NCBI GenBank assembly: GCA_903870275.1
Contig: CAIQCK010000069.1
Span: 1 to 64,000, forward strand
Length of the DNA stretch: 64,000 nt
Origin: an uncultured bacterium
GTDB lineage: Bacteria > Verrucomicrobiota > Verrucomicrobiia > CAIQCK01
Direction: 5' to 3'
A program made the translations under genes and the position numbers. The notes under the pieces were generated by a model, which saw nothing but the letters and a program-made list of their open reading frames with translations, was not told the origin of the DNA and ran no database searches. Positions 52,049-60,737 of this stretch are shown here, piece by piece (positions within the stretch are counted from its first letter, which is position 1; the number at the start of each line of letters is the position of its first letter).

Positions 52049-54336
52049 CAAATAAAAACTATCGGGCATCCCTGAGCAAAGGCCGGAGCGGGTGGTGCGT
52101 CATTTTCCGGCATCCTCTACTTGACGCCCCCGGAAACCAAAAACGACGGGTGAGGCGCGGTTTGGGAACCCGCGATGAGGCCGACGCCCAGAAACTCGTG
52201 GATCAACTGAACGAAATCCTCGCATCCCCCGATCTATGGTCGCCGTCGCAGCGCCAGAAACTTGAAACCAAATATGATCGGCGAATTGTCGCGGCCTTTA
52301 TGGATGGAGTCGAACCGGATCGTTACGACCCGTGGGGAGACCGCGAGCGGGAAATTCCGCTTCCGGGCGTGGAGGAGGGCTATGCGAAAGTTCAGGCAGT
52401 CGGCACGACCGGCTCCGGAAAGACGACACTGGTACGCCAGATACTGGGCACTGATCCCACATCAGAGCGGTTCCCCTCCACGTCCGCCGCGAAAACCACC
52501 GTTTGCGACATCGAGGTCGTTCTGGCTGAGGGATCGTACAAAGCGTGCGTCTCGTTCCTCCCAAGAGACCAGGTACGTCAGTTTGTGGCGGACTGCGTTG
52601 CAGCATGCGCGTTCACTTTTGTCGAGGGAGGTCCCGAGAGCGAGGCTCTGCGCCGCCTTTTCGAGCACCCAGAACAAAAGTTCCGCCTCAATTATCTTTT
52701 GGGCCATATCGAGGACACCACGACCTCTGATGATTCTGACGATGGCAGCAATGACGACGGAAGCCTTGAGGATCACCACCCGTCTGAATGTAAGATGACT
52801 GCGGAAGAGCGCCAGCAGATGGCCAATGCGTTGCGCGGTTACCTGAACGACATACGCGCCGTCGCTGCTAGGCTTGCCGATGCGGTCGCGAAGGGGCTTG
52901 GACAACCAATCAGCGCATTGACCGCTTCGGACAAGGATGCTTTCGAGGAGCTTGCCGAAGCCGAACTGCTCAAGGACGAGGGCTATCACGAGATCGTGGA
53001 CCGCATCGTTGATGACATTGAAAGCCGGTTCGAGAGTCTCAACCAGACACAGTTGCAGAAGGGACGCGACGGCTGGCCCACAATCTGGACGATGGAATCC
53101 ACAGACCGTGCCGAGTTTATCCATTCAGCGAACCGTTTCTCCAGCAATTATGCGCCCCTCTTCGGAAAACTGCTAACGCCGCTTGTCCAGGGATTCCGCG
53201 TGCGCGGCCCCTTCAAGCCTACGTGGCACGAAGGGCCGTCGCCACGCTTGGTTCTCATGGACGGGCAAGGCATCGGCCACACCGCCGACTCGACATCCAG
53301 CGTTTCCACATCAATCACTAAGCGGTTCAAGCTGGCCGACTTGGTCCTTCTGGTTGACAACGCTGCGCAGCCCTTACAGGCTGCATCCTGCGCCGTGCTG
53401 AATTCGGTTGTGGCGAGCGGAAACACGCAGAAGCTGCTGGTCTGCTTCACCCACTTCGATGAGGTTCGAGGCGACAACCTGCTGGATACAAGAGCCCGGA
53501 AGAATCACGTCACAGGTTCGTTCGACAACGCAGTCCGCGCCATAGGTAAAACCCTCGGTCGCGAAGCTGAGACCAGCCTGAAGAGACTGGTTCCCGAGAG
53601 GTTGCTGTTTCTCTCCAGCATCCAGCATGAGTTAAAGCCAGAAAACAAGCTCAGCCGAAACGCATTCACGGGACTTCTCGGGGCTGCGGAGAAGTCGATC
53701 CTACCGCCGGAACCCGATGAATTCCAGCCCGTCTACGACGTGGCCAACCTGATTATCGCGATCCAGCGGGCAACGCACGAGTTCCATGAGAAGTGGATGG
53801 GATTGCTCGGCATGGGCACCGTTGCGGGATTCGTCGCTGAACATTGGACCCGCATCAAAGCGCTGACGCGGCGCATCGCCTATTTCGACAGTGACGAGTA
53901 CGACAATCTGAAGCCGGTCGCAGATCTGATCCAGACGCTGCAAAAGCATATCAGCTTCTACTTGGCGGTGCCGCTGAAATGGGAGCCTTTCGAGCCGAGG
54001 CAGGAACATGAAGAGAAGCGCCAGCGTGCGCTCGATACCATTCGCCAGAAGGTGTTCGGCATGCTGCACGACCTCTCTACCGAGCGGCTCATCCGCAAGC
54101 ATATCTCAGAGTGGGTCGTGGCTTACGACTACAGGAACACGGGATCGACCAAGCTCCGCGCCAAGGACATCAGGGCAATCTATGAGTCAGGAGCCCCAGT
54201 CCCGGCGGAAATGCCTGGCAAGGACGCCAACGTATTCATGCTTGACGTGCGGGTTCTGGTCAAAGACGCCGTTACAGAATCCGGCGGAAAGGTCGTCGGT
54301 TGGGATGCGAAGACAGAAACCAAAGGAGAGAATTGA
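52039..54336 (+). CDS. GTPase-like protein with integrase-type DNA-binding N-terminus, unknown system
   Basis: 765 residues, GTG start inside the octamer array. Residues about 8-72 (YRASLSKGRSGWCVIFRHP, RRVRRGLGTRDEADAQKLVDQ) resemble the Arm/AP2-like DNA-binding domain of tyrosine integrases, but no recombinase domain follows. Instead a P-loop GTTGSGKTT (about 123-131) is followed by a switch-I-like FPSTSAAKTTVCDIEV. An insertion of about 240 residues with an acidic tract comes next, then LMDGQGIGHT (G3-like, near 407) and LVCFTHFDEVRGD (G4-like, near 470). The layout is that of a large dynamin- or septin-like GTPase with an insert. The C-terminal 250 residues are helical. Lower GC, alone between core genes, no signal peptide. 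Function unknown; defence or plasmid/phage sensing is an inference. Confidence 0.65.
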   Translation: MNNTNKNYRASLSKGRSGWCVIFRHPLLDAPGNQKRRVRRGLGTRDEADAQKLVDQLNEILASPDLWSPSQRQKLETKYDRRIVAAFMDGVEPDRYDPWGDREREIPLPGVEEGYAKVQAVGTTGSGKTTLVRQILGTDPTSERFPSTSAAKTTVCDIEVVLAEGSYKACVSFLPRDQVRQFVADCVAACAFTFVEGGPESEALRRLFEHPEQKFRLNYLLGHIEDTTTSDDSDDGSNDDGSLEDHHPSECKMTAEERQQMANALRGYLNDIRAVAARLADAVAKGLGQPISALTASDKDAFEELAEAELLKDEGYHEIVDRIVDDIESRFESLNQTQLQKGRDGWPTIWTMESTDRAEFIHSANRFSSNYAPLFGKLLTPLVQGFRVRGPFKPTWHEGPSPRLVLMDGQGIGHTADSTSSVSTSITKRFKLADLVLLVDNAAQPLQAASCAVLNSVVASGNTQKLLVCFTHFDEVRGDNLLDTRARKNHVTGSFDNAVRAIGKTLGREAETSLKRLVPERLLFLSSIQHELKPENKLSRNAFTGLLGAAEKSILPPEPDEFQPVYDVANLIIAIQRATHEFHEKWMGLLGMGTVAGFVAEHWTRIKALTRRIAYFDSDEYDNLKPVADLIQTLQKHISFYLAVPLKWEPFEPRQEHEEKRQRALDTIRQKVFGMLHDLSTERLIRKHISEWVVAYDYRNTGSTKLRAKDIRAIYESGAPVPAEMPGKDANVFMLDVRVLVKDAVTESGGKVVGWDAKTETKGEN

Positions 54337-54350
54337 CCCGCTTGAAAACA

Positions 54351-54387
54351 CGCAGCGCGCAGCCGCGGGATCGCGGTGCGCGCTGCG
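54351..54387. terminator. GC-rich hairpin after the GTPase-like gene
   Basis: CGCAGCGCGC (54351-54360) pairs with GCGCGCTGCG (54378-54387), with an inner CCGCG/CGCGG pair. It lies between convergent genes and could end transcription, although no T-run follows. Confidence 0.4.
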
Positions 54388-54409
54388 CAGGTTAAGGATG
54401 GGTTCGCGG

Positions 54410-55501
54410 CTACGCCGTGACGACGGCTTTCAGGACGTTGCCGCCGCGGCTCGCGACGGCCTTGATCGTCTCTTCGAGCTTGGCCAGCGGCGCGCGGTGC
54501 GTGATGAGCGAGCTGGTGTCCACCAGCTTGTTGGCGACGGCGCTAACCGCGGTCGGCCAGGTGAACGGCGCCAGCCACGAGAAGCGGATGGTCTTGTCCC
54601 AGAAGATGCTCTTGAGCGCCGGGACACGGATGACGGCCTTGTCGCTCGGCAGACCGAAATAAACGATGGTCGAGCGGCGGCCGGAAATGGTCAGCGCGGC
54701 TTCCATCGCCTCGACGGCGCCGGTCGGCGTGATCACGCGGTCGGCCATGAAGCCGTTGGTCAGCTTGCGGATCTCCGCCTCGAGGTCGGGCACGAAATAC
54801 TTCGATGCCTTGTCCACGACGTTGATGAGGTAGTCCGCGCCGAACTTCCTGCCCGCCTCGAGGCGGTAGTCATCGCCAGGGCCGCCGACGAGCGCGACCT
54901 TGCCGGCGCCGCAGCTTTTCGCGAGCTGGAGCATCATCAGACCGATGGCGCCGGGGCCCATGATGACAACGAAGTTGCCCGGTTGAACCTGGAGATTCTG
55001 GATGCCGTAGGTGACGCAGGCCAGGGGCTCGGTGAGCGCGCCCGCCTCGAAGCTGACATCGTCGGGCAGTTTGACGAGGCCGGTGTATTTGCTGGCGCAA
55101 TACTCCGCGAAGCCGCCGTTGACGGAGACGCCGATGACGGATTTGCATTCGCAGAGGTTCGTCTGGCCCTTGGCGCAGATGGGGCAGGCGTTGCAATGCT
55201 GGACGGGATTGACGACGACGCGGTCGCCTTCCTTGTAAAGCTTCGCCTTTGCCGCCACCGCGCCGACCGCGACGACCTCGGCGGTGAACTCGTGGCCGAG
55301 CACGAGCGGACCTTTGCCGTTGGGCGTCTCCAACGGGCTGTTGCCAAAATAGTAGGCAACGTCGGAGCCGCAGATGCCGCAGGCTTTCACGCGCACGAGC
55401 ACTTCATCGTCGCTGATCTCCGGAACGGGGATGTCCTCGAACCGCATCTTTTCCTTCTCGTAGAAAACCTGCGCCTTCATCTTCTTCGGTAGCTTTGCCA
55501 T
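54410..55501 (-). CDS. Zinc-dependent medium-chain alcohol/polyol dehydrogenase
   Basis: A 363-residue MDR-family enzyme. CGICGSDVAYY holds the first catalytic zinc ligand, GHEFTAEVV the histidine and glutamate, and the four structural-zinc cysteines are in CNACPICAKGQTNLCEC. The Rossmann motif is VVIMGPGAIGLMM. It resembles sorbitol, threonine or galactitol dehydrogenases; the substrate cannot be chosen. MAKLPKKMKAQVFYEKEKM marks the start at 55501. It follows the phosphomannose-isomerase-like gene by 55 nt, a gap filled by a 7-bp repeat tract, and probably shares its transcript. Confidence 0.9.
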   Translation of the reverse strand: MAKLPKKMKAQVFYEKEKMRFEDIPVPEISDDEVLVRVKACGICGSDVAYYFGNSPLETPNGKGPLVLGHEFTAEVVAVGAVAAKAKLYKEGDRVVVNPVQHCNACPICAKGQTNLCECKSVIGVSVNGGFAEYCASKYTGLVKLPDDVSFEAGALTEPLACVTYGIQNLQVQPGNFVVIMGPGAIGLMMLQLAKSCGAGKVALVGGPGDDYRLEAGRKFGADYLINVVDKASKYFVPDLEAEIRKLTNGFMADRVITPTGAVEAMEAALTISGRRSTIVYFGLPSDKAVIRVPALKSIFWDKTIRFSWLAPFTWPTAVSAVANKLVDTSSLITHRAPLAKLEETIKAVASRGGNVLKAVVTA

Positions 55502-55513
55502 GTAAGGGGTCTC

Positions 55514-55548
55514 CGTGATTCGTGATGGGTTGATTCGTAATCCGTGAT
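55514..55548. repeat. 7-bp tandem repeat, CGTGATT type
   Basis: Five units (CGTGATT, CGTGATG, GGTTGAT, TCGTAAT, CCGTGAT) fill most of the gap between the cupin and dehydrogenase genes. Confidence 0.65.
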
Positions 55549-55556
55549 TCGCGGTA

Positions 55557-56675
55557 TCAGATTTTCGGCGGATAGCCGGTGATGACTTCCAGCGGACGCT
55601 TGCCGGTGCTGACAATTTCGTAGGCCGGCAGGCAGCGCGGGATCATGAACGACTTGCCGCGCTTGGTGGGCGTCTCGCCCCACGGGCCGACGAGCTTGCC
55701 TTCGCCCTGCAGCGTGACGAAGCAGTAGAAGCCGCGGTCGCCCGGCATCTTCATCTTGTCGGCAACGGTGAGTTTGGTCTCCCAGAAATACTGGCTGGCC
55801 GAATCGGGCAGGAATTTCTCTTCCTTGTTCCTGCCCGTGCCGCGGACCTTCACCGGTTTGCGGCAAATGCGGTTCTCGAGGAACGACTTGCTCATCACCG
55901 AGAAGTCCGCCGCCTCCAGACCCTTGTCCCATGTCAGGCCGCACGCGGCCTGCTCGCGCTTGTAGGGATACGGTCCCTCATACTCGGCTAGGATGTTCCA
56001 GTCAGTCGGCTCCTGCGGCTCGAGGATGCAGCAGCCCTCGCCGATGGAGTGGACGATGCCGGCGGTGGTGTAGGTTACGTCGCCAACCTTTGGCTTGATC
56101 TCGTGCAAGTGGGCACGCATTGCCTCGACGTCCTGCGCGTCCATCCATTTCTCAAACTCCTTGATCGACACCTTCTTCTTCCAGCCGACCCAGGCCTTCG
56201 CGCCGGGGCGGACGCCCATGAGGATCCACGACTCGTTCTTGCCGAACGGGTTGTTCAGATACTTCTTGGCGAACTTGGGCGACGGATGCCAGTGCACCGG
56301 GATGTGGGAGCCTTCGCCGACGTCGAAAATCTTCACCAGCACGCCGAGGGTCGCGCCGAACTTTTTGAAATGCTTCGCGCCGAGCGTCTCGTTGGGGAAG
56401 GCCTTGAGCAGGTCGGTGAGCAGCACCTTTTCGCCGCCGGGCAGTTCGACGATGCTATAGCCCTTGGTCGGCGTGTTCTCACTGGCGGGCCGGCCGGGCG
56501 TGAAGGCGCGGTTGGTGGAGAAGATCCACTCCTCGGAGCGGTAGTCATCCTTCGGGACGGCTTCGCCCATGAAATCGGCGCGCAGCTTGCCGCCGTTGTA
56601 AAAATGGATATAGGTGTTCGGGGCGAGCGGGATGGGCGCGTTCAACAATGCTTGCAGTTCAGCTTTTGCAGCCAT
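55557..56675 (-). CDS. Mannose-6-phosphate isomerase-like cupin protein
   Basis: A 372-residue double-cupin protein. IPVHWHPSPKFAKKYLNNPFGKNESWILMG supplies the metal-binding histidines and glutamate of class I phosphomannose isomerases, and TTAGIVHSIGEGCCILEPQ the second metal motif. The C-terminal cupin has CFVTLQGEGKLVGPWG and FMIPRCLPAYEI. A TAGGAG site about 9 nt upstream fixes 56675. The usual reaction is mannose-6-phosphate to fructose-6-phosphate, but this subgroup (FYNGGKLRADFMGE start) may act on other sugars. It is co-directional with the dehydrogenase, suggesting a short polyol or hexose pathway. Confidence 0.75.
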   Translation of the reverse strand: MAAKAELQALLNAPIPLAPNTYIHFYNGGKLRADFMGEAVPKDDYRSEEWIFSTNRAFTPGRPASENTPTKGYSIVELPGGEKVLLTDLLKAFPNETLGAKHFKKFGATLGVLVKIFDVGEGSHIPVHWHPSPKFAKKYLNNPFGKNESWILMGVRPGAKAWVGWKKKVSIKEFEKWMDAQDVEAMRAHLHEIKPKVGDVTYTTAGIVHSIGEGCCILEPQEPTDWNILAEYEGPYPYKREQAACGLTWDKGLEAADFSVMSKSFLENRICRKPVKVRGTGRNKEEKFLPDSASQYFWETKLTVADKMKMPGDRGFYCFVTLQGEGKLVGPWGETPTKRGKSFMIPRCLPAYEIVSTGKRPLEVITGYPPKI

Positions 56676-56916
56676 GGCCAATTCTCCTAAAGAGTTTTTC
56701 TGGTTTCCGATTAACAACTCGGGTCCGCACAGAGCACGCGCATCGTGCCAGAACTCGCCGCGCAGTCAATGTGTTTCTGGCCGCGCGCGCGGCTGCCCCC
56801 TGACGCGCGGCCTGCCGGCAAGCAAATAAGTATTTTCAGCCGGGCCGTGCTATGGTAGAAGCCACGGGTTGGTTTGGAGCAGCAAGGTTGTTCAGGAAGA
56901 AAAGGATAACGGATTT

Positions 56917-57069
56917 ATGGGATTGCACAGCAGTTTGAAAGCCTCCGGCACGATGAAAGCGAAACGCAACGTGCTGAAACGATTTGAGCGCGTCGAGTTG
57001 ATGAAGAAGCGCGGGCAGTGGAAACCCGGCGACCGCGTGACCGGTCTGCCGAAAACCAAGCCCGAATAA
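56917..57069 (+). CDS. Chlamydiae/Verrucomicrobia small basic protein
   Basis: 50 residues: MGLHSSLKASGTMKAKRNVL... RFERVELMKKRGQWK and GLPKTKPE. This matches the short basic family (TIGR04137 type) found in Chlamydiae and Verrucomicrobia; the RNVLxRxER, LKKxGxW and GLPKxKxx signatures are all present. Function unknown, probably nucleic-acid- or ribosome-associated because of its charge. It is the best taxonomic marker in the window. It lies just upstream of the pseudouridine synthase gene (21 nt). Confidence 0.9.
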   Translation: MGLHSSLKASGTMKAKRNVLKRFERVELMKKRGQWKPGDRVTGLPKTKPE

Positions 57070-57090
57070 ACTTCGCTCCGGCTCCAGGCC

Positions 57091-57822
57091 GTGAAGACTT
57101 CCGACGAGTCTATTGGCGTGCGCTTGCAACGATTCCTCGCCTCCGCGGGTTTGGGGTCGCGGCGCGCGTGCGAGCAGTTAATCGTGGCGGGCCGTGTTCG
57201 CGTGAACGGGCGCGTGGCCGCGCTGGGTGCGCGCGTCCAGCCGGCGGCGGATCGCATCACGCTCAACGGCCGGCCGCTGAGCACCCAGCGGCTGACGTAT
57301 GCCGCGCTCTACAAGCCGGTCGGTTACACGTGCAGCAACCACGACCGCCACGCGGAGAAGCTGGCGATCGAATTGCTGCCGAAAGACTGGCCGCGCGTGT
57401 TCAGCATCGGCCGGCTGGATCGCGACAGCGAAGGGCTGCTGCTCATCACGAACGACGGGAATCTGGCGCAGAGGCTGGCGCATCCGCGTCACAAGATACC
57501 GAAGACTTACGAGGTTTCCATCCGCGGTTCGCTGGCGGCCGCACAGATGGAACGGTTGCAGAAGGGCATGACCATCGGCGGCGAACGCATGGTGGCCGAC
57601 AAAGTGTTCGGCGTGCGAAGCGCCGGTGAGGCCACGACGTTTCAAATGGTTCTCAGTCAGGGAAAGAAGCGACAGATCCGGTTGATGCTGGCCGAACTGG
57701 GCCACGACGTGACTCGTTTGAAACGACTCAGCATCGGGCCAATCACCTTGGGCGACCTGAAGCCCGGCAAGTGGAGACTGCTCAATGATCAAGAGTTGGC
57801 AAAACTATCTCGCGTGGGCTAG
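57091..57822 (+). CDS. RluB/RsuA-family rRNA pseudouridine synthase
   Basis: 243 residues from a GTG at 57091. An S4 RNA-binding domain (VRLQRFLASAGLGSRRACEQLIVAGRVRVNG) is followed by the catalytic domain with YKPVGYTCS, SIGRLDRDSEGLLLITNDG (catalytic Asp in GRLDRDSEG), and GKKRQIRLMLAELGHDVTRLKR. It isomerises a specific uridine in rRNA. Which site (RluB, RluE, RsuA) cannot be told. The start of the SH3 gene lies 38 nt inside its 3' end. Confidence 0.9.
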   Translation: MKTSDESIGVRLQRFLASAGLGSRRACEQLIVAGRVRVNGRVAALGARVQPAADRITLNGRPLSTQRLTYAALYKPVGYTCSNHDRHAEKLAIELLPKDWPRVFSIGRLDRDSEGLLLITNDGNLAQRLAHPRHKIPKTYEVSIRGSLAAAQMERLQKGMTIGGERMVADKVFGVRSAGEATTFQMVLSQGKKRQIRLMLAELGHDVTRLKRLSIGPITLGDLKPGKWRLLNDQELAKLSRVG

Positions 57823-59788
57823 CGCGCTGCTCGTCGGGTGGAACGCCGCCGCGGCCGATACGGCGACCGTCATCGGCGACCGCGTGAACGTCCGCGCCGC
57901 GGCCAAGGCCGGCGCCGAAGTGTTGCTCCAGCTCAGTCAGGGCGACCAGGTGGAACTGGCCGAGCCGCTGCCCGCAGTCGGCGCGGCCGAGACGATGGCC
58001 TTCGCGAAAATCCGCCTGCCGTCCGCCGCCCGCATTTGGATTAACAAAAGCATGCTCGATGCCGCGGGCACGACTGTTGTCAAAACGGTCGTCAACCTCC
58101 GCGCCGGCCCCGGCACCAACTACAGCGTCGTCGGCAAGGTCAACAAAGGCGAGACCGTCCAGGTCGAGCAGACGCAGGACGAGTGGGTGAAGATCAAGCC
58201 CACGCCGAACTGCTTCGCCTTCGTCGCCACCAAATTCCTCCAGACCGGCGCGGCTCCGGCGGCCGCAAGTCCCACCGCGACACCGACGCCGCCTGCGGTC
58301 GCACCCGTGTCCGCGCCGGCCGCGCCGCCGGCTCCTGTTCAACCGCCGCCAGAGCCGGTGAAACCGGCTGTTGTGCCGGCCGCGCCGCCCGCAGTAATGC
58401 CCGCGCCGCCGCCGCCGGTTGAGCCGCCGGTGCCGGGACTGCCGGTGGTGAAATTCGAGGCGCCGAAAATTGAACCTCCAAAGGTCATCGAGCCGGTCGC
58501 CCCGACCGTTGTCAGGCCGGAGCCGCCGAAGATCGCAACGCCGAAGGTTGAGGTTGCGAAAGTGGAACCGCCGGCCGCCACCGAGATGCCGAAAGTGGAG
58601 GCTCCCAAAGTTGAGCCGCCGAAAGTTGAACCGCCAAAAACTGAGACTCCCAAAGTCGAACCACCGAAAGTGGAAGCTCCGAGAGTAGAGCCGCCCAAAG
58701 TTGAGCCGCCGAAAGCAGCCATGCCGCCGGTGGAACCACCACCCGCGCCGACTGCCACGCAAAGCGCGCCGCCACCACCGCCGATGCCGGCCGCCACCGA
58801 GATGCCGAAAGTGGAGGCTCCCAAGGTTGAACCGCTGAAAGTGGAAGCGCCGAAGGTAGAACCACCGAAGGTTGAGCCGCCGAAAGCAGCCATGCCGCCG
58901 GCGGAACCACCGCCCGCGCCGACTGCCACGCAAAGCGCGCCGCCACCACCGCCAGTGCCGGCCGCCACCGAGATGCCGAAAGTGGAGGCTCCCAAAGTTG
59001 AGCCGTCGAAAGTGGAAGCGCCGAAGGTTGAACCGCCAAAAGTGGAAACGCCGAAGGTTGAATCGCCAAAAATTGAGGTTCCCAAAATTGAACCACCGAA
59101 AGTAGAGCTGCCGAAGGCGGCCATGCCGCCGGCGGAACCACCGCCCGCGCCGACGGTGATGCCGAGCGCTCCGCCACCGCCGCCGGTGCCGGCCGCCGCA
59201 GAGATGCCGAAGGTTGAAGCTCCCAAGGTTGAACCGCCAAGAGTGGAACCACCCAAAGTCGAGCCGCCGAAGGTTGAGCCGCCACCCGCGCCGACAGTGA
59301 TGCCGAGCGCTCCGCCGCCCCCGCCGCCCCCGGCTGCCGTTGAGATGGCGAAAGTGGAAGCGCCGAAGGTCGAACCGCCGAAAGTGGAACCACCGGCGAT
59401 GGAAACACCAAAGGTGGAACTGCCAAAACCCGCGTCGTTGCCAACGGTGAAACCGGATTTGGCCAAGGTCCTGCCGCTGCCGACTCCGGCGTTGCCGACG
59501 CCCGCGACGAATGTTCCGCCCGCTGCCATCGAGGACCCGTCCGTCAAGATCGTCACCAAGGACGGTTGGGTGCGGCCCGCCACCGGTTTGTTCAAAAAGC
59601 CCGGCTCGCACCAACTCATGTCCTCCGACAAGCCGCTGGCCATGGTGCTGTGTTTCCTGTCCAGCACGAGCGTCAACCTCGACCAATACGAAGGCAAACA
59701 TGTTCACATCACCGGTGGCGAGCATTGGCAAAAGGGATGGAACCAACCGCTCGTCCAGGTCAACCAAGTCGAGTTGATGGTAAAGTGA
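57785..59788 (+). CDS. Exported SH3-domain protein with long KVEPP-type repeat region
   Basis: 667 residues. The signal peptide (YLAWASALLVGWNAAAAD) is followed by two bacterial SH3 domains (TATVIGDRVNVRAAAKAGAE; TVVNLRAGPGTNYSVVGKVNKGETV) and then about 370 residues of KVEPP/KVEAP repeats. The repeats are arranged in four higher-order units starting APTATQSAPPPPP or APTVMPSAPPPPP. A small C-terminal domain (VTKDGWVRPATGLFKKPGSH...) closes it. SH3b domains bind peptidoglycan or peptides. The Pro-Lys-Glu rod could span the periplasm as in TonB. The gene overlaps the pseudouridine synthase gene and probably shares its promoter. Repeat number is likely variable between strains. Confidence 0.8.
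   Translation: MIKSWQNYLAWASALLVGWNAAAADTATVIGDRVNVRAAAKAGAEVLLQLSQGDQVELAEPLPAVGAAETMAFAKIRLPSAARIWINKSMLDAAGTTVVKTVVNLRAGPGTNYSVVGKVNKGETVQVEQTQDEWVKIKPTPNCFAFVATKFLQTGAAPAAASPTATPTPPAVAPVSAPAAPPAPVQPPPEPVKPAVVPAAPPAVMPAPPPPVEPPVPGLPVVKFEAPKIEPPKVIEPVAPTVVRPEPPKIATPKVEVAKVEPPAATEMPKVEAPKVEPPKVEPPKTETPKVEPPKVEAPRVEPPKVEPPKAAMPPVEPPPAPTATQSAPPPPPMPAATEMPKVEAPKVEPLKVEAPKVEPPKVEPPKAAMPPAEPPPAPTATQSAPPPPPVPAATEMPKVEAPKVEPSKVEAPKVEPPKVETPKVESPKIEVPKIEPPKVELPKAAMPPAEPPPAPTVMPSAPPPPPVPAAAEMPKVEAPKVEPPRVEPPKVEPPKVEPPPAPTVMPSAPPPPPPPAAVEMAKVEAPKVEPPKVEPPAMETPKVELPKPASLPTVKPDLAKVLPLPTPALPTPATNVPPAAIEDPSVKIVTKDGWVRPATGLFKKPGSHQLMSSDKPLAMVLCFLSSTSVNLDQYEGKHVHITGGEHWQKGWNQPLVQVNQVELMVK
58709..59370 (+). 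repeat. Higher-order repeats in the proline-rich region
   Basis: Four blocks of about 95-125 bp with near-identical sequence begin near 58709, 58886, 59122 and 59278. They encode PPAPT..., SAPPPPP..., EMPKVEAPKVE. They are separated by variable numbers of KVEPP/KVEAP units. Confidence 0.75.
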
Positions 59789-59806
59789 GCCGCCCGCTAC
59801 GCGCTT

Positions 59807-60703
59807 ATGTCCGCCGAAATCATTGACGGCCGCCGCATCGCCGCACAAATCCACGACGAGACCCGCGCCGAAGCCGCGCAGTTGAAGTCCCGCGGCGTCA
59901 CGCCGGGACTGGCCGTGATCCTCGTCGGCGAAGATCCGCCGTCGAAAGTGTATGTGGCGAACAAGGAGAAGATGGCGCGCGAGTTGGGCTTCCACTCGGT
60001 GCTCAAGCAACTGCCGGCGACGACAAGCGAGGCGGCGCTTCTGACGGAGATTGACGCGCTGAACGCCGACCCGCGCATTCACGGCGTGCTCGTGCAATCG
60101 CCGTTGCCAAAACCGCTTCGCGAGGAATTGATGTGGGAACGGATCGCGCCGGCGAAAGACGTGGACGGATTTCACCCGATGAACCTCGGCAAGCTCGCCG
60201 TGGGCCAGCCTTGCCTGGTGGCCTGCACGCCGGCGGGCGTGATCGAGATGCTCGTGCGCAGTGGCGTGACGATCGCCGGCAAGAACGCGGTCATCATCGG
60301 CCGCAGCATCCGCGTCGGCCGCCCGCTGCAATTGCTGTTGAGCCTGAAGAGCCGGACCGGCGACGCGACCGTGACCGTTTGCCACTCGCGCACGCCGGAC
60401 ATCGGCGCGTTTACACGGCAGGCGGACATTCTCATCGCGGCGATCGGCCAGGCGCGGTTTGTGAAAGCCGGCATGGTCAAGCCGGGCGCGGTGGTGATTG
60501 ATGTTGGCATCAATGCGGCGCCGGACGCGACGAAGAAGAGCGGCACGCGGCTGGTCGGCGACGTGGATTTCGACGCCGTGAAGGAGGTCGCGTCCAAGAT
60601 CAGCCCGGTGCCGGGCGGCGTCGGGCCGCTGACGATCGCGATGTTGATGAAGAACACCGTGAAAGCTTGCAGCAACCTGAACGCAACCACCGCCGTGTCG
60701 TAA
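59807..60703 (+). CDS. folD: Methylenetetrahydrofolate dehydrogenase/cyclohydrolase
   Basis: A 298-residue bifunctional enzyme interconverting 5,10-methylene-, 5,10-methenyl- and 10-formyl-tetrahydrofolate. VGEDPPSKVYVANKEKMARELG carries the catalytic lysine region, GVLVQSPLPKPL and KDVDGFHPMNLGKL match the folate site, and PVPGGVGPLTIAMLMKNT is the C-terminal signature. The nucleotide-binding loop reads GRSIRVGRPLQLLL where GRSxIVGxP is usual, a small deviation. 18 nt downstream of the SH3 protein gene. Confidence 0.95.
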   Translation: MSAEIIDGRRIAAQIHDETRAEAAQLKSRGVTPGLAVILVGEDPPSKVYVANKEKMARELGFHSVLKQLPATTSEAALLTEIDALNADPRIHGVLVQSPLPKPLREELMWERIAPAKDVDGFHPMNLGKLAVGQPCLVACTPAGVIEMLVRSGVTIAGKNAVIIGRSIRVGRPLQLLLSLKSRTGDATVTVCHSRTPDIGAFTRQADILIAAIGQARFVKAGMVKPGAVVIDVGINAAPDATKKSGTRLVGDVDFDAVKEVASKISPVPGGVGPLTIAMLMKNTVKACSNLNATTAVS

Positions 60704-60737
60704 CGAAGCGACGTCGGCCGTCACTTCCGCCGGAACC

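Noticed and set aside
52039-52260. Tyrosine integrase (the N-terminus of the GTPase-like protein resembles one)
   Set aside because: No catalytic R...HxxR...Y domain follows; the rest is a P-loop protein. No attachment sites were seen.
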